Assembly: GCA_023460875.1 (NCBI GenBank)
Contig: JAEWOQ010000339.1
Coordinates: forward strand, 1-7,706
From: Pseudomonadota bacterium
GTDB lineage: Bacteria; Myxococcota_A; Polyangia; Polyangiales; Polyangiaceae
DNA length: 7,706 nucleotides
Direction: 5' to 3'
Shown piece by piece: positions 1-6,760 of this stretch (positions are counted from its first letter, which is position 1; each line of letters begins with the position of its first letter). The notes beneath the pieces were generated by a model that was given only the letters and a program-made list of their open reading frames with translations, searched no databases and was not told where the DNA came from. The position numbers and the translations under genes are program-made.

Positions 1-13
1 CCCGAGGCCGCCC

Positions 14-35
14 GGCGCCGAGGCTGAGCGGCGCC
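14..35. other. GC-rich hairpin upstream of the regulator
   Basis: Two 7-base arms, GGCGCCG (14-20) and CGGCGCC (29-35), are perfectly complementary around an 8-base loop. No T-run follows, so it is not a convincing rho-independent terminator. It could be a transcript-end structure of a gene lying to the left or a chance palindrome in GC-rich DNA. The rest of 1-93 shows nothing I can support as a gene; a run of seven C lies at 44-50. Confidence 0.25.
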
Positions 36-71
36 TGGGTCCGCCCCCCCACAGATTCGTCCCCCTCCCTT

Positions 72-107
72 TCGAAAAATCGTCTCGCAGCCATTGACAG
101 TTTTCGA
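72..107. promoter_or_regulatory. Inverted repeat flanking the -35 box, possible operator
   Basis: The 7-base arms TCGAAAA (72-78) and TTTTCGA (101-107) are exact reverse complements separated by 22 bases. The -35 hexamer (94-99) lies between the arms and the right arm falls in the promoter spacer. TetR-family proteins bind inverted repeats over their own promoters, usually with closer arms than these, so autorepression through this site is an inference. AT-rich arms of this length can also occur by chance. Confidence 0.25.
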
Positions 108-123
108 GTGGCGCCTCATTAAT
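94..123 (+). promoter_or_regulatory. Sigma70-type promoter of the regulator (and probably the operon)
   Basis: A perfect -35 hexamer TTGACA (94-99) is followed after 18 bases by ATTAAT (118-123), which matches four of six consensus -10 positions. This is an AT-rich island in an otherwise GC-rich sequence. Transcription would start around 130-132, essentially on the GTG start codon at 132, leaving little or no 5' leader. Because the following genes run in the same direction with short gaps, this is the best visible promoter for the whole efflux operon. Confidence 0.6.
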
Positions 124-131
124 TAGCCACC

Positions 132-827
132 GTGGCCGAGCACGATCCCTCCCCCGACCGCCCCAAGCCCAAGCGCGCCGCGCGGGGCCGGCCTCCGAGC
201 ATCGACACGGAGGCGCTCCTCGACGTGGCCCGGGAGGTGTTCCTGGAGCGTGGTGTTCAAGCGACGACCTTGGAGGTCGCCCGGCGGGCAGGGATCTCCG
301 AGGGCGCGGTCTTTCATCGCTTCAAGTCGAAGGAGGCCCTGTTCCAGGCCGCCATGCGCTTCGACGCCGAAGACGCGCCCCGGGTCCTGACGGACACGTG
401 CCGCGCCCTGGACGGCCTCGAGATGAGCGAGGCGCTCACGCTGCTCGCGACGAAAATGCTCGATATAGCGCGGGTGGCCCTCCCCCTGATGATGATGACC
501 TGGTCCAACCCGGACTTCATCAGCCCCACCCAGTGCGACAAGAACCTCAGCATCTACGGGAAGATGCTGAAGGGCATCGCCGCATACTTCGAGGCACGGA
601 TGGAGGCCGGGGACCTGCGGCGCACGGACGCGGAGATCCTGACGCGCATCTTCATCGGCTCGGTCCACCACTACGGGATGACCCGCATCTTCGCCCAAGA
701 AGCGGGGGAGTACGTGATCCCGGAGGGAATGTTCGTGCGCGGTCTGGTCGACCTGCTACTTCAGGGCGCTCTGCCGCCCTCCGACCCTGCGCCGACGTCC
801 TCCCCGCGACGCTCGCGTCTCCGCTGA
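132..827 (+). CDS. TetR/AcrR-family transcriptional repressor
   Basis: This 231-residue protein has the TetR-family layout. A basic, proline-rich arm (about residues 10-22) precedes the helix-turn-helix DNA-binding domain (about 27-75), which has the typical AREVFLERG stretch, TTLEVARRAGIS and the G-A-V-F-H-R-F-K-S-K-E-A-L-F recognition region. An all-helical ligand-binding and dimerisation domain fills about 85-220. The GTG start is forced: an in-frame TAA lies at 120-122, no other start codon sits between it and 132, and the next usable one would cut into the DNA-binding domain. There is no Shine-Dalgarno sequence, and the promoter -10 box ends only 8 bases before the start, suggesting a leaderless message. 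The gene is first in line with channel, adaptor and pump genes, so it most likely represses them and itself. It is co-directional rather than divergent, the more familiar arrangement for pump regulators. The ligand cannot be read from the sequence. Confidence 0.93.
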   Translation: MAEHDPSPDRPKPKRAARGRPPSIDTEALLDVAREVFLERGVQATTLEVARRAGISEGAVFHRFKSKEALFQAAMRFDAEDAPRVLTDTCRALDGLEMSEALTLLATKMLDIARVALPLMMMTWSNPDFISPTQCDKNLSIYGKMLKGIAAYFEARMEAGDLRRTDAEILTRIFIGSVHHYGMTRIFAQEAGEYVIPEGMFVRGLVDLLLQGALPPSDPAPTSSPRRSRLR

Positions 828-840
828 AACCCAGCGTTTT
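822..840 (+). terminator. Weak stem-loop with T4 over the regulator stop codon
   Basis: CGCTG (822-826) and CAGCG (832-836) can form a 5-base-pair stem with a 5-base loop, directly followed by TTTT (837-840). The TGA stop of the regulator (825-827) lies inside it. The stem is too short for a strong intrinsic terminator, but it could attenuate transcription between the regulator and the pump genes. It may equally be chance. Confidence 0.22.
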
Positions 841-891
841 CCGTCGTCGTACCCTACAGTTGCCTGACCTCTCCGCACCTCTCCCCACCCC

Positions 892-2304
892 ATGTCCCGC
901 CGCCATTTCTTGAGTACAAGCTTCACAATTGCGACCTTCGCGTTGGGCGCTCTCCTGCCCAGCCAGGCCGCGGCCGTGCAGCCCCTGGAGCAGTTCTTCG
1001 ACGCCGCTCGGGTCCGCAGCTTCGACGCCCGCGAGCAGCGCGTCACCAGCGAGCAGCGGGACTGGGAGCGGAGCGCGGCCCTGGGTCGACTGCTGCCGTC
1101 CTTCTCGGCCACCGGGATCTACCAGCGCAACCAGTACGAGGTCGCGGTGCAGCTCCCCGGGAGCGCCCAGCGTCTGGTGATCTCGCCGTACAACCAGTTC
1201 GACGCCTTCCTGCAGTTGGACATCCCCCTCGTCGATCTCGCCAACTACTACCGGTACGACCAGGCCAAGCACATCGCCCGCGCAGCGGAGCTCCAGAGGG
1301 AGCTGGTGGGCACGGACCTCGATCGCGCCGTCGCAGGGGCCTACTACTCCTACGTGGGGGCCTCGGCCCTCTGTGAGTCCGCGGAGCAGAGCCTCCGCAT
1401 GGCGCAGGAGAACGCCGAGCTCGTGGCCACGCGCCGCGAGGTCGGGGTCTCCACGGAGCTCGATCTGGAGCGCGCGCGAGCCAACGTGGAGCGCGCCCGC
1501 CAAGACCAGGCGGACGCAGAGCTCATCCGCTCCATCGCTGGGCGCAACCTCGAGACCCTCTCCGGGATCACGCCGACCCCGGTGACCGAGTACCCGGAGG
1601 ACGATCTCCGCCCTGAGCCAGCGCTGCAGACCTGGCTCGAAGCTCGAGACACCCCGTCCGACAGGGTGCAGGCCGAGCTCTCCGAGGCGGCCGCCGCTGG
1701 TCGACGCGCCGCTCGAGCCGCCCTGCTGCCGACGCTCTCCATCAATGGGCAGGAGCGCCTCACCAACGCCACGGGCTTCGCTGGACGTCCGTCTATCTAC
1801 ACCTTGCAGGCCGTGCTCTCCTGGCGCCTCGACTACGGCACCTACGCGAGCGCACAAGCCCAGGCCGCCGCGGACGAGCTCCAACAGATCCGCTCCGAGC
1901 GCGTGCGTCGCGGCCTCGAGGACACGATCTTCGACGCTTACAAGCGGGTCGAGGCCGGCATCGTGAAGAGCACGGCAGCCCGAGCCCAGGCTGAGGCCGC
2001 TCGCAAGGCCGCCGAGCTGGCCCTCGACCGCTACCGGGCCGGCGCCCTCACCCAGCTCGACGTCACCCAGAGCCAGCGCGACCTATTCCAGGCTCAGACC
2101 GCCCGCATCCAGGCGGACGCCGACCTCTCCCTGGCGCGCGTCGTGCTCCGGGTCGTGGCCGGCAAAGCTCCCACGGACCAGCCCCTGAAGGCGCGGCGGC
2201 GACCCTTGCCCGCGCCGACGGGCCCCACCGGCTCAGCCGCGCCGTTCACTGACTCCGCCCCTGCGCCCGTCTCCTCCGGGACCGACGGCCCCGCAGATCT
2301 CTGA
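892..2304 (+). CDS. TolC-family outer-membrane efflux channel
   Basis: This 470-residue protein is the outer-membrane factor of a tripartite efflux system. Homologues form trimers with a beta-barrel in the outer membrane and a long alpha-helical tunnel in the periplasm that docks onto the adaptor. A signal peptide is clear: charged start, hydrophobic stretch at about 11-22 and a cleavage motif ending in Ala26-Ala27-Ala28. The N-region SRRHFL resembles a Tat motif. The internal duplication expected of the family is visible: VGVSTELDLERARANVERAR begins at residue 184 and the equivalent GALTQLDVTQSQRDLFQAQ at 384, each starting a long helix. No lipobox cysteine is present, unlike OprM-type channels. 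A Pro/Ala/Ser-rich tail follows from about residue 425. The start is forced, because an in-frame TGA at 865-867 is followed by no other start codon before 892. No Shine-Dalgarno sequence or convincing promoter is seen in the 64-base gap, so co-transcription with the regulator is likely. The adaptor gene follows after 55 bases. Confidence 0.95.
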   Translation: MSRRHFLSTSFTIATFALGALLPSQAAAVQPLEQFFDAARVRSFDAREQRVTSEQRDWERSAALGRLLPSFSATGIYQRNQYEVAVQLPGSAQRLVISPYNQFDAFLQLDIPLVDLANYYRYDQAKHIARAAELQRELVGTDLDRAVAGAYYSYVGASALCESAEQSLRMAQENAELVATRREVGVSTELDLERARANVERARQDQADAELIRSIAGRNLETLSGITPTPVTEYPEDDLRPEPALQTWLEARDTPSDRVQAELSEAAAAGRRAARAALLPTLSINGQERLTNATGFAGRPSIYTLQAVLSWRLDYGTYASAQAQAAADELQQIRSERVRRGLEDTIFDAYKRVEAGIVKSTAARAQAEAARKAAELALDRYRAGALTQLDVTQSQRDLFQAQTARIQADADLSLARVVLRVVAGKAPTDQPLKARRRPLPAPTGPTGSAAPFTDSAPAPVSSGTDGPADL

Positions 2305-2359
2305 TCCTACCACAGCGCCACACCCACGAGCTTTCCCTTTCGCCCCCTTCGAGGTCGTC

Positions 2360-3466
2360 ATGACTGCCCACGCGCTCCGTTCGCGCCCCGCCCTTCCCCG
2401 CTTGGCTCATTCCTTCGCTCTCTTCTTCGCCCTCGGCTCCTCGACCATCGGCGTCGTCGGCTGCCAGCAGCAAGCCGCTGCCGTCGAAGAGAAGCAGGAG
2501 CCCCCCGCGTCGGTGGAGCTCGCGGAGGCCACCGTCATCGAGGCCCCACAGACGCTACGCCTGACCGGATCGTTGCGCGGCGCCAAGCAGACCGACCTCG
2601 CGGCGAACGTCGCGGGTCGCGTCCAACAGACCCACGTCGAGCGCGGCGCGGAGGTGAAGAAGGGCGCCCTGCTCGCCCGGATCGACGTCAGCGCGGCGGC
2701 CCTGGCCCTCGCGGAGGCGCGCGTGCAGGTGGAGGCGTCCAAGACGCGGCAGGAGATCAACCAGGCGGACTGCGATCGCTACGAGAAGCTGAAGGCGAAG
2801 GGAGCCGTCACGGATCTCGAGTACGACCAGGTCACGGCCAAGTGCAAGACGGCCCCCCTCGATCTGGCCGCGGCTCAAGCGCGCCAGACCCTCGCCGCGA
2901 AGAACGTCGGCGACGGTGTCATCCGCTCGCCCTTCGACGGCGTGGTCACCGAGCGCTACATCGAGGTCGGCGAGTACGTGCAGGCCTCCTCGCGGGTCGT
3001 GTCCCTCGCGCAAGTGGACGATCTGAGGCTGGAGTTCAGCTTGCCCGAGGCGAACTTCACCCACGTCAAGGTCGACGCCGACGTCTCCTTTCGCGTCGTC
3101 GCCTACGGGGACACGGTGTTCCACGGCAAGGTGACCCACATCTCTGGCGCCGTCCGCGAGACCCGCGACGTGCTCGTCGAGGCCTCCGTGCCGAACCCCG
3201 AGCGCCGCCTCTTGCCCGGCATGTTCGCCGACGTCGAGCTGAACGTCGGGACACGCAAGCTGCCCTCCGTGCCCAAGACCGCCGTCTTCGAACAGAACGC
3301 CAAGCAGAACGTCTTCGTCGTCAAGGACGGGCGCCTCGAGCAGCGCGTGGTGCAGACGGCCGCGGAGTGGCAGGACCGCGTTCCCGTGGTGCGCGGCCTC
3401 ACGGCTGGAGAGCGAGTCGTCGCCGTCCACCAGCCGACCCTACACAACGGCCAACCCGTGAAGTGA
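2360..3466 (+). CDS. RND periplasmic adaptor (membrane fusion protein), lipoprotein type
   Basis: This 368-residue AcrA/HlyD-type adaptor bridges the inner-membrane pump and the outer-membrane channel. A hydrophobic signal (about 18-33) ends in VVGC, a slightly atypical lipobox, giving lipidation at Cys35. The +2 residue is Gln. Half-lipoyl segments flank a short alpha-hairpin: the first includes AANVAGRVQQTHVERGAEV and the second VIRSPFDGVVTERYIEVGEY. The hairpin tip reads RYEKLKAKGAVTDLEYD, so the TolC-docking positions known as the RLS motif are Arg140, Leu144 and Thr151 (Ser replaced by Thr). Cys138 and Cys162 sit on opposite sides of this tip and could form a disulfide. Beta-barrel and membrane-proximal domains follow, with FSLPEANF and the typical LLPGMFADVEL. 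A good ribosome site GAGG (2351-2354) lies 5 bases before the ATG. The pump gene follows 34 bases downstream, making it the obvious partner. Confidence 0.95.
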   Translation: MTAHALRSRPALPRLAHSFALFFALGSSTIGVVGCQQQAAAVEEKQEPPASVELAEATVIEAPQTLRLTGSLRGAKQTDLAANVAGRVQQTHVERGAEVKKGALLARIDVSAAALALAEARVQVEASKTRQEINQADCDRYEKLKAKGAVTDLEYDQVTAKCKTAPLDLAAAQARQTLAAKNVGDGVIRSPFDGVVTERYIEVGEYVQASSRVVSLAQVDDLRLEFSLPEANFTHVKVDADVSFRVVAYGDTVFHGKVTHISGAVRETRDVLVEASVPNPERRLLPGMFADVELNVGTRKLPSVPKTAVFEQNAKQNVFVVKDGRLEQRVVQTAAEWQDRVPVVRGLTAGERVVAVHQPTLHNGQPVK

Positions 3467-3500
3467 CCCGGACCACTCCGCTCGACCTCAAGGATTCATC

Positions 3501-6500
3501 ATGCAGTGGCTAGCGAGAGTTTGCGTTCAACGGCCGGTCTTCGCGTCCGTGCTCATGCTCGTCGTCCTCGTGCTCGGGGCCGCCGGTTATCGTGGGCTCG
3601 GCGTCGACCAGTTCCCCAACGTCGACATCCCCGTCGTCGTCGTCACTACGGTCTTGCCCGGCGCCGCGCCAGAGGAGATCGAGACGGACGTCACCGACAA
3701 GATCGAGGGCGCCGTCAACGAGATCTCCGGCATCGAGGACCTGAACTCGGTGTCCAGCGAGGGGGTGTCCCAGGTCGTCATCATGTTCGATCTGGACAAA
3801 GACACCGACGTCGCCGCTCAGGAGGTGCGAGACAAGGTGAACATGGTGCTGAGCGAGCTGCCCTCCGGCGTCGAGCAGCCCATCATCACCAAGGTCGAGC
3901 CCAGCGCCGCGCCCGTGCTCTACCTCGGCTTGCGCAGCAAGACCGAGGGCGTCCGCGAGCTCACGGAGCTGGCCGACAAGAAGGTGCGGCGTCGCATCGA
4001 GACGATCCTGGGCGTCGGTAAGGTCTCCGTAATCGGCGGGCGCAAGCGCCAGGTCAACGTGTTCATGGATCCGATGGCGATGCGCGCCTCGGGCATCACG
4101 GCGGTCGACGTGATGCACACCCTGCAATCGCAGAACCTGATGACGCCCGGCGGCAACCTGGAGACGGGTCCGGAGAGCCTGACCCTGCGCATCGACGGGC
4201 GCGTCCGCACCGTGGAGGACGTCAGCGCCCTCGTGGTGCGGTCGGAGAACGGGCGCATCCTGCGCCTGGCCGACGTGGCCCGGGTCGAGGACGGCGAGGA
4301 GGCGGTCGAGAGCTTGGCCCGCTACGACGGCGATGAGGCGGTGGTGTTGTCCGTCGTGAAGCAGGCGGGCACGAACACGATCGAGGTCGTCGACAACATC
4401 TACGGGCGTCTCGACGAGATCCGCAAAGAGCTGCCCGCGGGCGTACAGCTCGACGTCATCCGCGACAACTCGCAGACGATCCGCACCAGCGTCTACGCGG
4501 TCGTCGAGCACCTGATCCTCGGGGCGCTGCTCGCGGCGGGCGTGGTGCTGTTGTTCCTGGGCAACGCGCGCAGCACCCTGATCGCAGCGGTATCCATCCC
4601 CATCTCGGTCATCGGCACCTTCGCGATGATGTGGCTCCAGGGCTACACCCTGAACAACATCACCCTGCTCGCCCTGGCGCTGGCGGTCGGGATCGTCATC
4701 GACGACGCGATCGTGGTGCTCGAGAACATCGTGCGCTTCATCGACGAAAAGAAGATGAAGCCGTTCCCCGCGGCCGTCCTGGCCACCAAGGAGATCGGGC
4801 TCGCGGTGCTCGCGACGACCCTGTCGTTGATGGCGGTATTCATCCCCGTCGCCTTCATCGGCGGCATCCCGGGCCGGTTCCTCAAGAGCTTCGGCTACAC
4901 CATGGCGTTCTCCGTGGGCATCTCGCTCCTGGTGAGCTTCTCGCTCACGCCGATGATGTCCGCCCGCATGCTGAGCGGGCACGGTGGAGGCACCCGGCTC
5001 AGCCGCGTCGTCGACGTGTTCTACCGCCCGATCGAGCGCGTCTACATGGCGATGCTGGGGTTCTCCTTGCGACGCCGTTGGGTGGTCCTGCTCGCCTGCG
5101 CGGCGGCCCTGGGCTCCTGCGGCCCCGTCGCCAAGTCGCTGCCTGGCTCGTTCCTCCCCGAGGACGACAAGGCCAAGTTCCAGGTCACGATGCGGGCCCC
5201 CGAGGGCACGAGCGCCGAGGAGACCCTCCTCGTCGCCGAGCGCGCCGCCGTCCACCTGCGCAAGCTGCCCGGCGTCACCCACATCCTGATCACCGTCGCC
5301 GAGGACGATCAGAAGTCGCGCAACTACGCGCAGCTCTACGTCGACTTGGTCGATCCTGGGGAGCGTGCGCTCTCACAGCTCGAGATCATGAACATGGCGC
5401 GCGAGGCCGTGCTCCCGAACATGCCGGACAACCTACGCATCAACATCGCGGAGGTCCCGGATTTCTCGGTGGGCGCGAACACCCAACGCATCCAGTATAT
5501 CCTCTCCGGGCCGGACTTCTCGGTCCTGGAGAGCTCCGCCGAGCACGTCACCCGCGCGCTCCGCGAGAGCGGCAAAGCCGTGGACGTGGACACCACTAAC
5601 ATCCCGCCGCGGCCGGAGGTGCGCGTCTCCATCGATCGTGACCGAGCGGCCGATCTCGGCGTGAGCGTGCAGAACGTCGCCTCCACGCTGCAGATGCTCG
5701 TCGCTGGCGTCGACGCCTCCACGTTCCCCGAGAACGGCGAGGAGTACGACATCCGCATCCGGGCCGACGAGGAGTTCCGCACGGACGCCTCTTCCTTGTC
5801 CCTCATCAGCGTGCCGTCGTCCAAGTACGGGAGCGTGCCCCTGAGCTCCGTGGTGCGCTGGGAGGACGGGCTCGGCTTCTCGCGGATCAACCGCTACGGC
5901 CGTGAGCGCCAGATCACCCTGCTCGCCAACTCGGCGCCGGGGGTGGGCGAGACCGAGGTCGCCAACCTGATGAAGCAAGCGTTCGAGGAGTCCAACCCCC
6001 CAGCGGGCTACCGACTCCAGCCGACCGGCGCGTCCAAGTCCCAGGAGGACACCGTGGCTGGCTTCGTGCTCGCCCTCGGCATGGCCTTCATCTTCATGTA
6101 CCTGATCTTGGCTGCGCAGTTCGAGTCGTGGCTGTATCCGGCCATCATCTTGACCTCTCTCCCGCTGACGGTCCCCTTCGCCTTCATCAGCCTCAAGCTC
6201 TTCGGGCAGAGCATCAACATGTTCTCGATGCTCGGCCTCTTGGTGCTCTTCGGGGTCGTGAAGAAAAACAGCATCCTCCAGGTCGATCACGCCAACAACT
6301 TGCGGCGCCTCGGCAGGAACCGCTTCGACTCGCTCATGGAGGCCAACAGAGATCGACTCCGGCCCATCTTGATGACGACCATCGCCTTCGTGGCGGGCAT
6401 GACCCCGCTGCTGCTCTCGAGCGGCATCGGCGCGGGCTTCAACAAGGCTACGGCCAGCATCGTGGTCGGCGGACAGACCCTGTCCCTCCTGCTCACCCTG

Positions 6501-6653
6501 CTCGCGGTGCCGGTCATCCACAGCCTCGTGGACGACATCGGCGATTGGATCGCCAAGTTCCGCAAGAAGGAGGGGATCGACCGCGGAGAGGCCGAGCTCG
6601 AGAGCATCCTCGGCGCGGGGAAGCCTCCACTCGAGAGCATCGCCGCCGAGTGA
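3501..6653 (+). CDS. RND efflux pump permease, HAE1 (AcrB-like) family
   Basis: This 1050-residue inner-membrane transporter is full length for the AcrB family and works as a trimeric proton/substrate antiporter for hydrophobic or amphiphilic compounds. Transmembrane helix 1 lies at about 12-31, followed by a periplasmic porter/docking loop. Helices 2-6 lie at about 337-488, helix 7 at about 525-542, then a second periplasmic loop, and helices 8-12 at about 852-1012. The proton-relay residues are present: Asp401-Asp402 in helix 4 (GIVIDDAIVVLEN), a lysine before Asn in helix 10 (Lys922 in GVVKKNSIL) and Arg954 in RLRPILMT before helix 11. The IDDAIVVLEN form fits drug-type HAE1 pumps rather than metal-exporting HME pumps. 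The start is supported by AAGGA (3490-3494), 6 bases before the ATG, and by the MQWLARVCVQRPVFA opening usual for the family. The substrate cannot be told from sequence alone. The C-terminal cytoplasmic tail contains LESI twice and ends in a repeat-rich stretch. Confidence 0.98.
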   Translation: MQWLARVCVQRPVFASVLMLVVLVLGAAGYRGLGVDQFPNVDIPVVVVTTVLPGAAPEEIETDVTDKIEGAVNEISGIEDLNSVSSEGVSQVVIMFDLDKDTDVAAQEVRDKVNMVLSELPSGVEQPIITKVEPSAAPVLYLGLRSKTEGVRELTELADKKVRRRIETILGVGKVSVIGGRKRQVNVFMDPMAMRASGITAVDVMHTLQSQNLMTPGGNLETGPESLTLRIDGRVRTVEDVSALVVRSENGRILRLADVARVEDGEEAVESLARYDGDEAVVLSVVKQAGTNTIEVVDNIYGRLDEIRKELPAGVQLDVIRDNSQTIRTSVYAVVEHLILGALLAAGVVLLFLGNARSTLIAAVSIPISVIGTFAMMWLQGYTLNNITLLALALAVGIVIDDAIVVLENIVRFIDEKKMKPFPAAVLATKEIGLAVLATTLSLMAVFIPVAFIGGIPGRFLKSFGYTMAFSVGISLLVSFSLTPMMSARMLSGHGGGTRLSRVVDVFYRPIERVYMAMLGFSLRRRWVVLLACAAALGSCGPVAKSLPGSFLPEDDKAKFQVTMRAPEGTSAEETLLVAERAAVHLRKLPGVTHILITVAEDDQKSRNYAQLYVDLVDPGERALSQLEIMNMAREAVLPNMPDNLRINIAEVPDFSVGANTQRIQYILSGPDFSVLESSAEHVTRALRESGKAVDVDTTNIPPRPEVRVSIDRDRAADLGVSVQNVASTLQMLVAGVDASTFPENGEEYDIRIRADEEFRTDASSLSLISVPSSKYGSVPLSSVVRWEDGLGFSRINRYGRERQITLLANSAPGVGETEVANLMKQAFEESNPPAGYRLQPTGASKSQEDTVAGFVLALGMAFIFMYLILAAQFESWLYPAIILTSLPLTVPFAFISLKLFGQSINMFSMLGLLVLFGVVKKNSILQVDHANNLRRLGRNRFDSLMEANRDRLRPILMTTIAFVAGMTPLLLSSGIGAGFNKATASIVVGGQTLSLLLTLLAVPVIHSLVDDIGDWIAKFRKKEGIDRGEAELESILGAGKPPLESIAAE
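6597..6641 (+). repeat. 12-base direct repeat in the 3' end of the pump gene
   Basis: CTCGAGAGCATC occurs at 6597-6608 and again at 6630-6641. The 33-base offset keeps the reading frame, so both copies encode Leu-Glu-Ser-Ile in the cytoplasmic tail. It adjoins the tandem repeat over the stop codon. Confidence 0.85.
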
Positions 6654-6697
6654 TCGACGCCGACTGATCGACGCCGACTGATCGCGCCGAGTAGCGG
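6645..6697 (+). repeat. Tandem 14-base repeat carrying successive stop codons
   Basis: Four adjacent related units are visible: GCCGAGTGATCGAC (6645-6658), GCCGACTGATCGAC (6659-6672), GCCGACTGATCGC (6673-6685, one base shorter) and a diverged GCCGAGTAGCGG (6686-6697). The first unit contains the pump's own TGA (6651-6653). Later units repeat a stop at 6665-6667 (TGA), 6679-6681 (TGA) and 6692-6694 (TAG). Since 14 is not a multiple of three, the first three stops fall in three different frames. Slipped-strand duplication of the gene end is the simplest origin. A 5-base-pair stem (6685-6689 with 6695-6699) at its right end has no T-run, so I do not call a terminator. Confidence 0.85.
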
Positions 6698-6723
6698 CGA
6701 CCCCGGCAGAGGCTCACGACGTC

Positions 6724-6752
6724 TTGCCTCTCCGTGCAGCTCCCCCGATGAT
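6724..6752 (+). promoter_or_regulatory. Candidate promoter for the second adaptor gene
   Basis: TTGCCT (6724-6729) and GATGAT (6747-6752) each match four of six consensus positions and are separated by an ideal 17 bases. The -10 box ends 8 bases before the ATG at 6761, the same distance as at the regulator gene. Matches this weak occur by chance, so the gene may instead be read through from the pump. Confidence 0.3.
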
Positions 6753-6760
6753 GGCCCGAC

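Noticed and set aside
1..27. End of an upstream gene (in-frame PEAARRRG then TGA at 25-27)
   Set aside because: Only eight codons are visible, and a stop in one frame is expected by chance; nothing identifies a gene.
1..119. Divergent minus-strand gene starting near 94 or 119 and running off the left edge
   Set aside because: Open frames exist, but the peptides are Gly/Arg-rich without a recognisable start region, ribosome site or promoter on that strand.
652..1884. Minus-strand open frame of 410 codons across the regulator and channel genes
   Set aside because: It overlaps two convincing + strand genes, has compositional bias and no recognisable motif.
4681..4740. Pump as a heavy-metal (CusA-type) exporter
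   Set aside because: The helix-4 sequence is the IDDAIVVLEN form of drug-type pumps, and neither the adaptor nor the channel shows metal-binding Met/His clusters.
3510..5282. Long minus-strand open frame (590 codons) opposite the pump gene
   Set aside because: It lies wholly inside the well-supported RND pump, and its translation is rich in Asp, His, Gly, Gln and Arg as expected from reading GC-rich third positions backwards. It has no membrane helices or recognisable domain.
5433..6521. Minus-strand open frame of 362 codons opposite the second half of the pump
   Set aside because: Same shadow pattern: no domain, and complete overlap with conserved transmembrane coding sequence.
6685..6699. 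Rho-independent terminator after the pump gene
   Set aside because: The stem is 5 base pairs with a 5-base loop and no T-run follows, so it is not distinguishable from GC-rich background.
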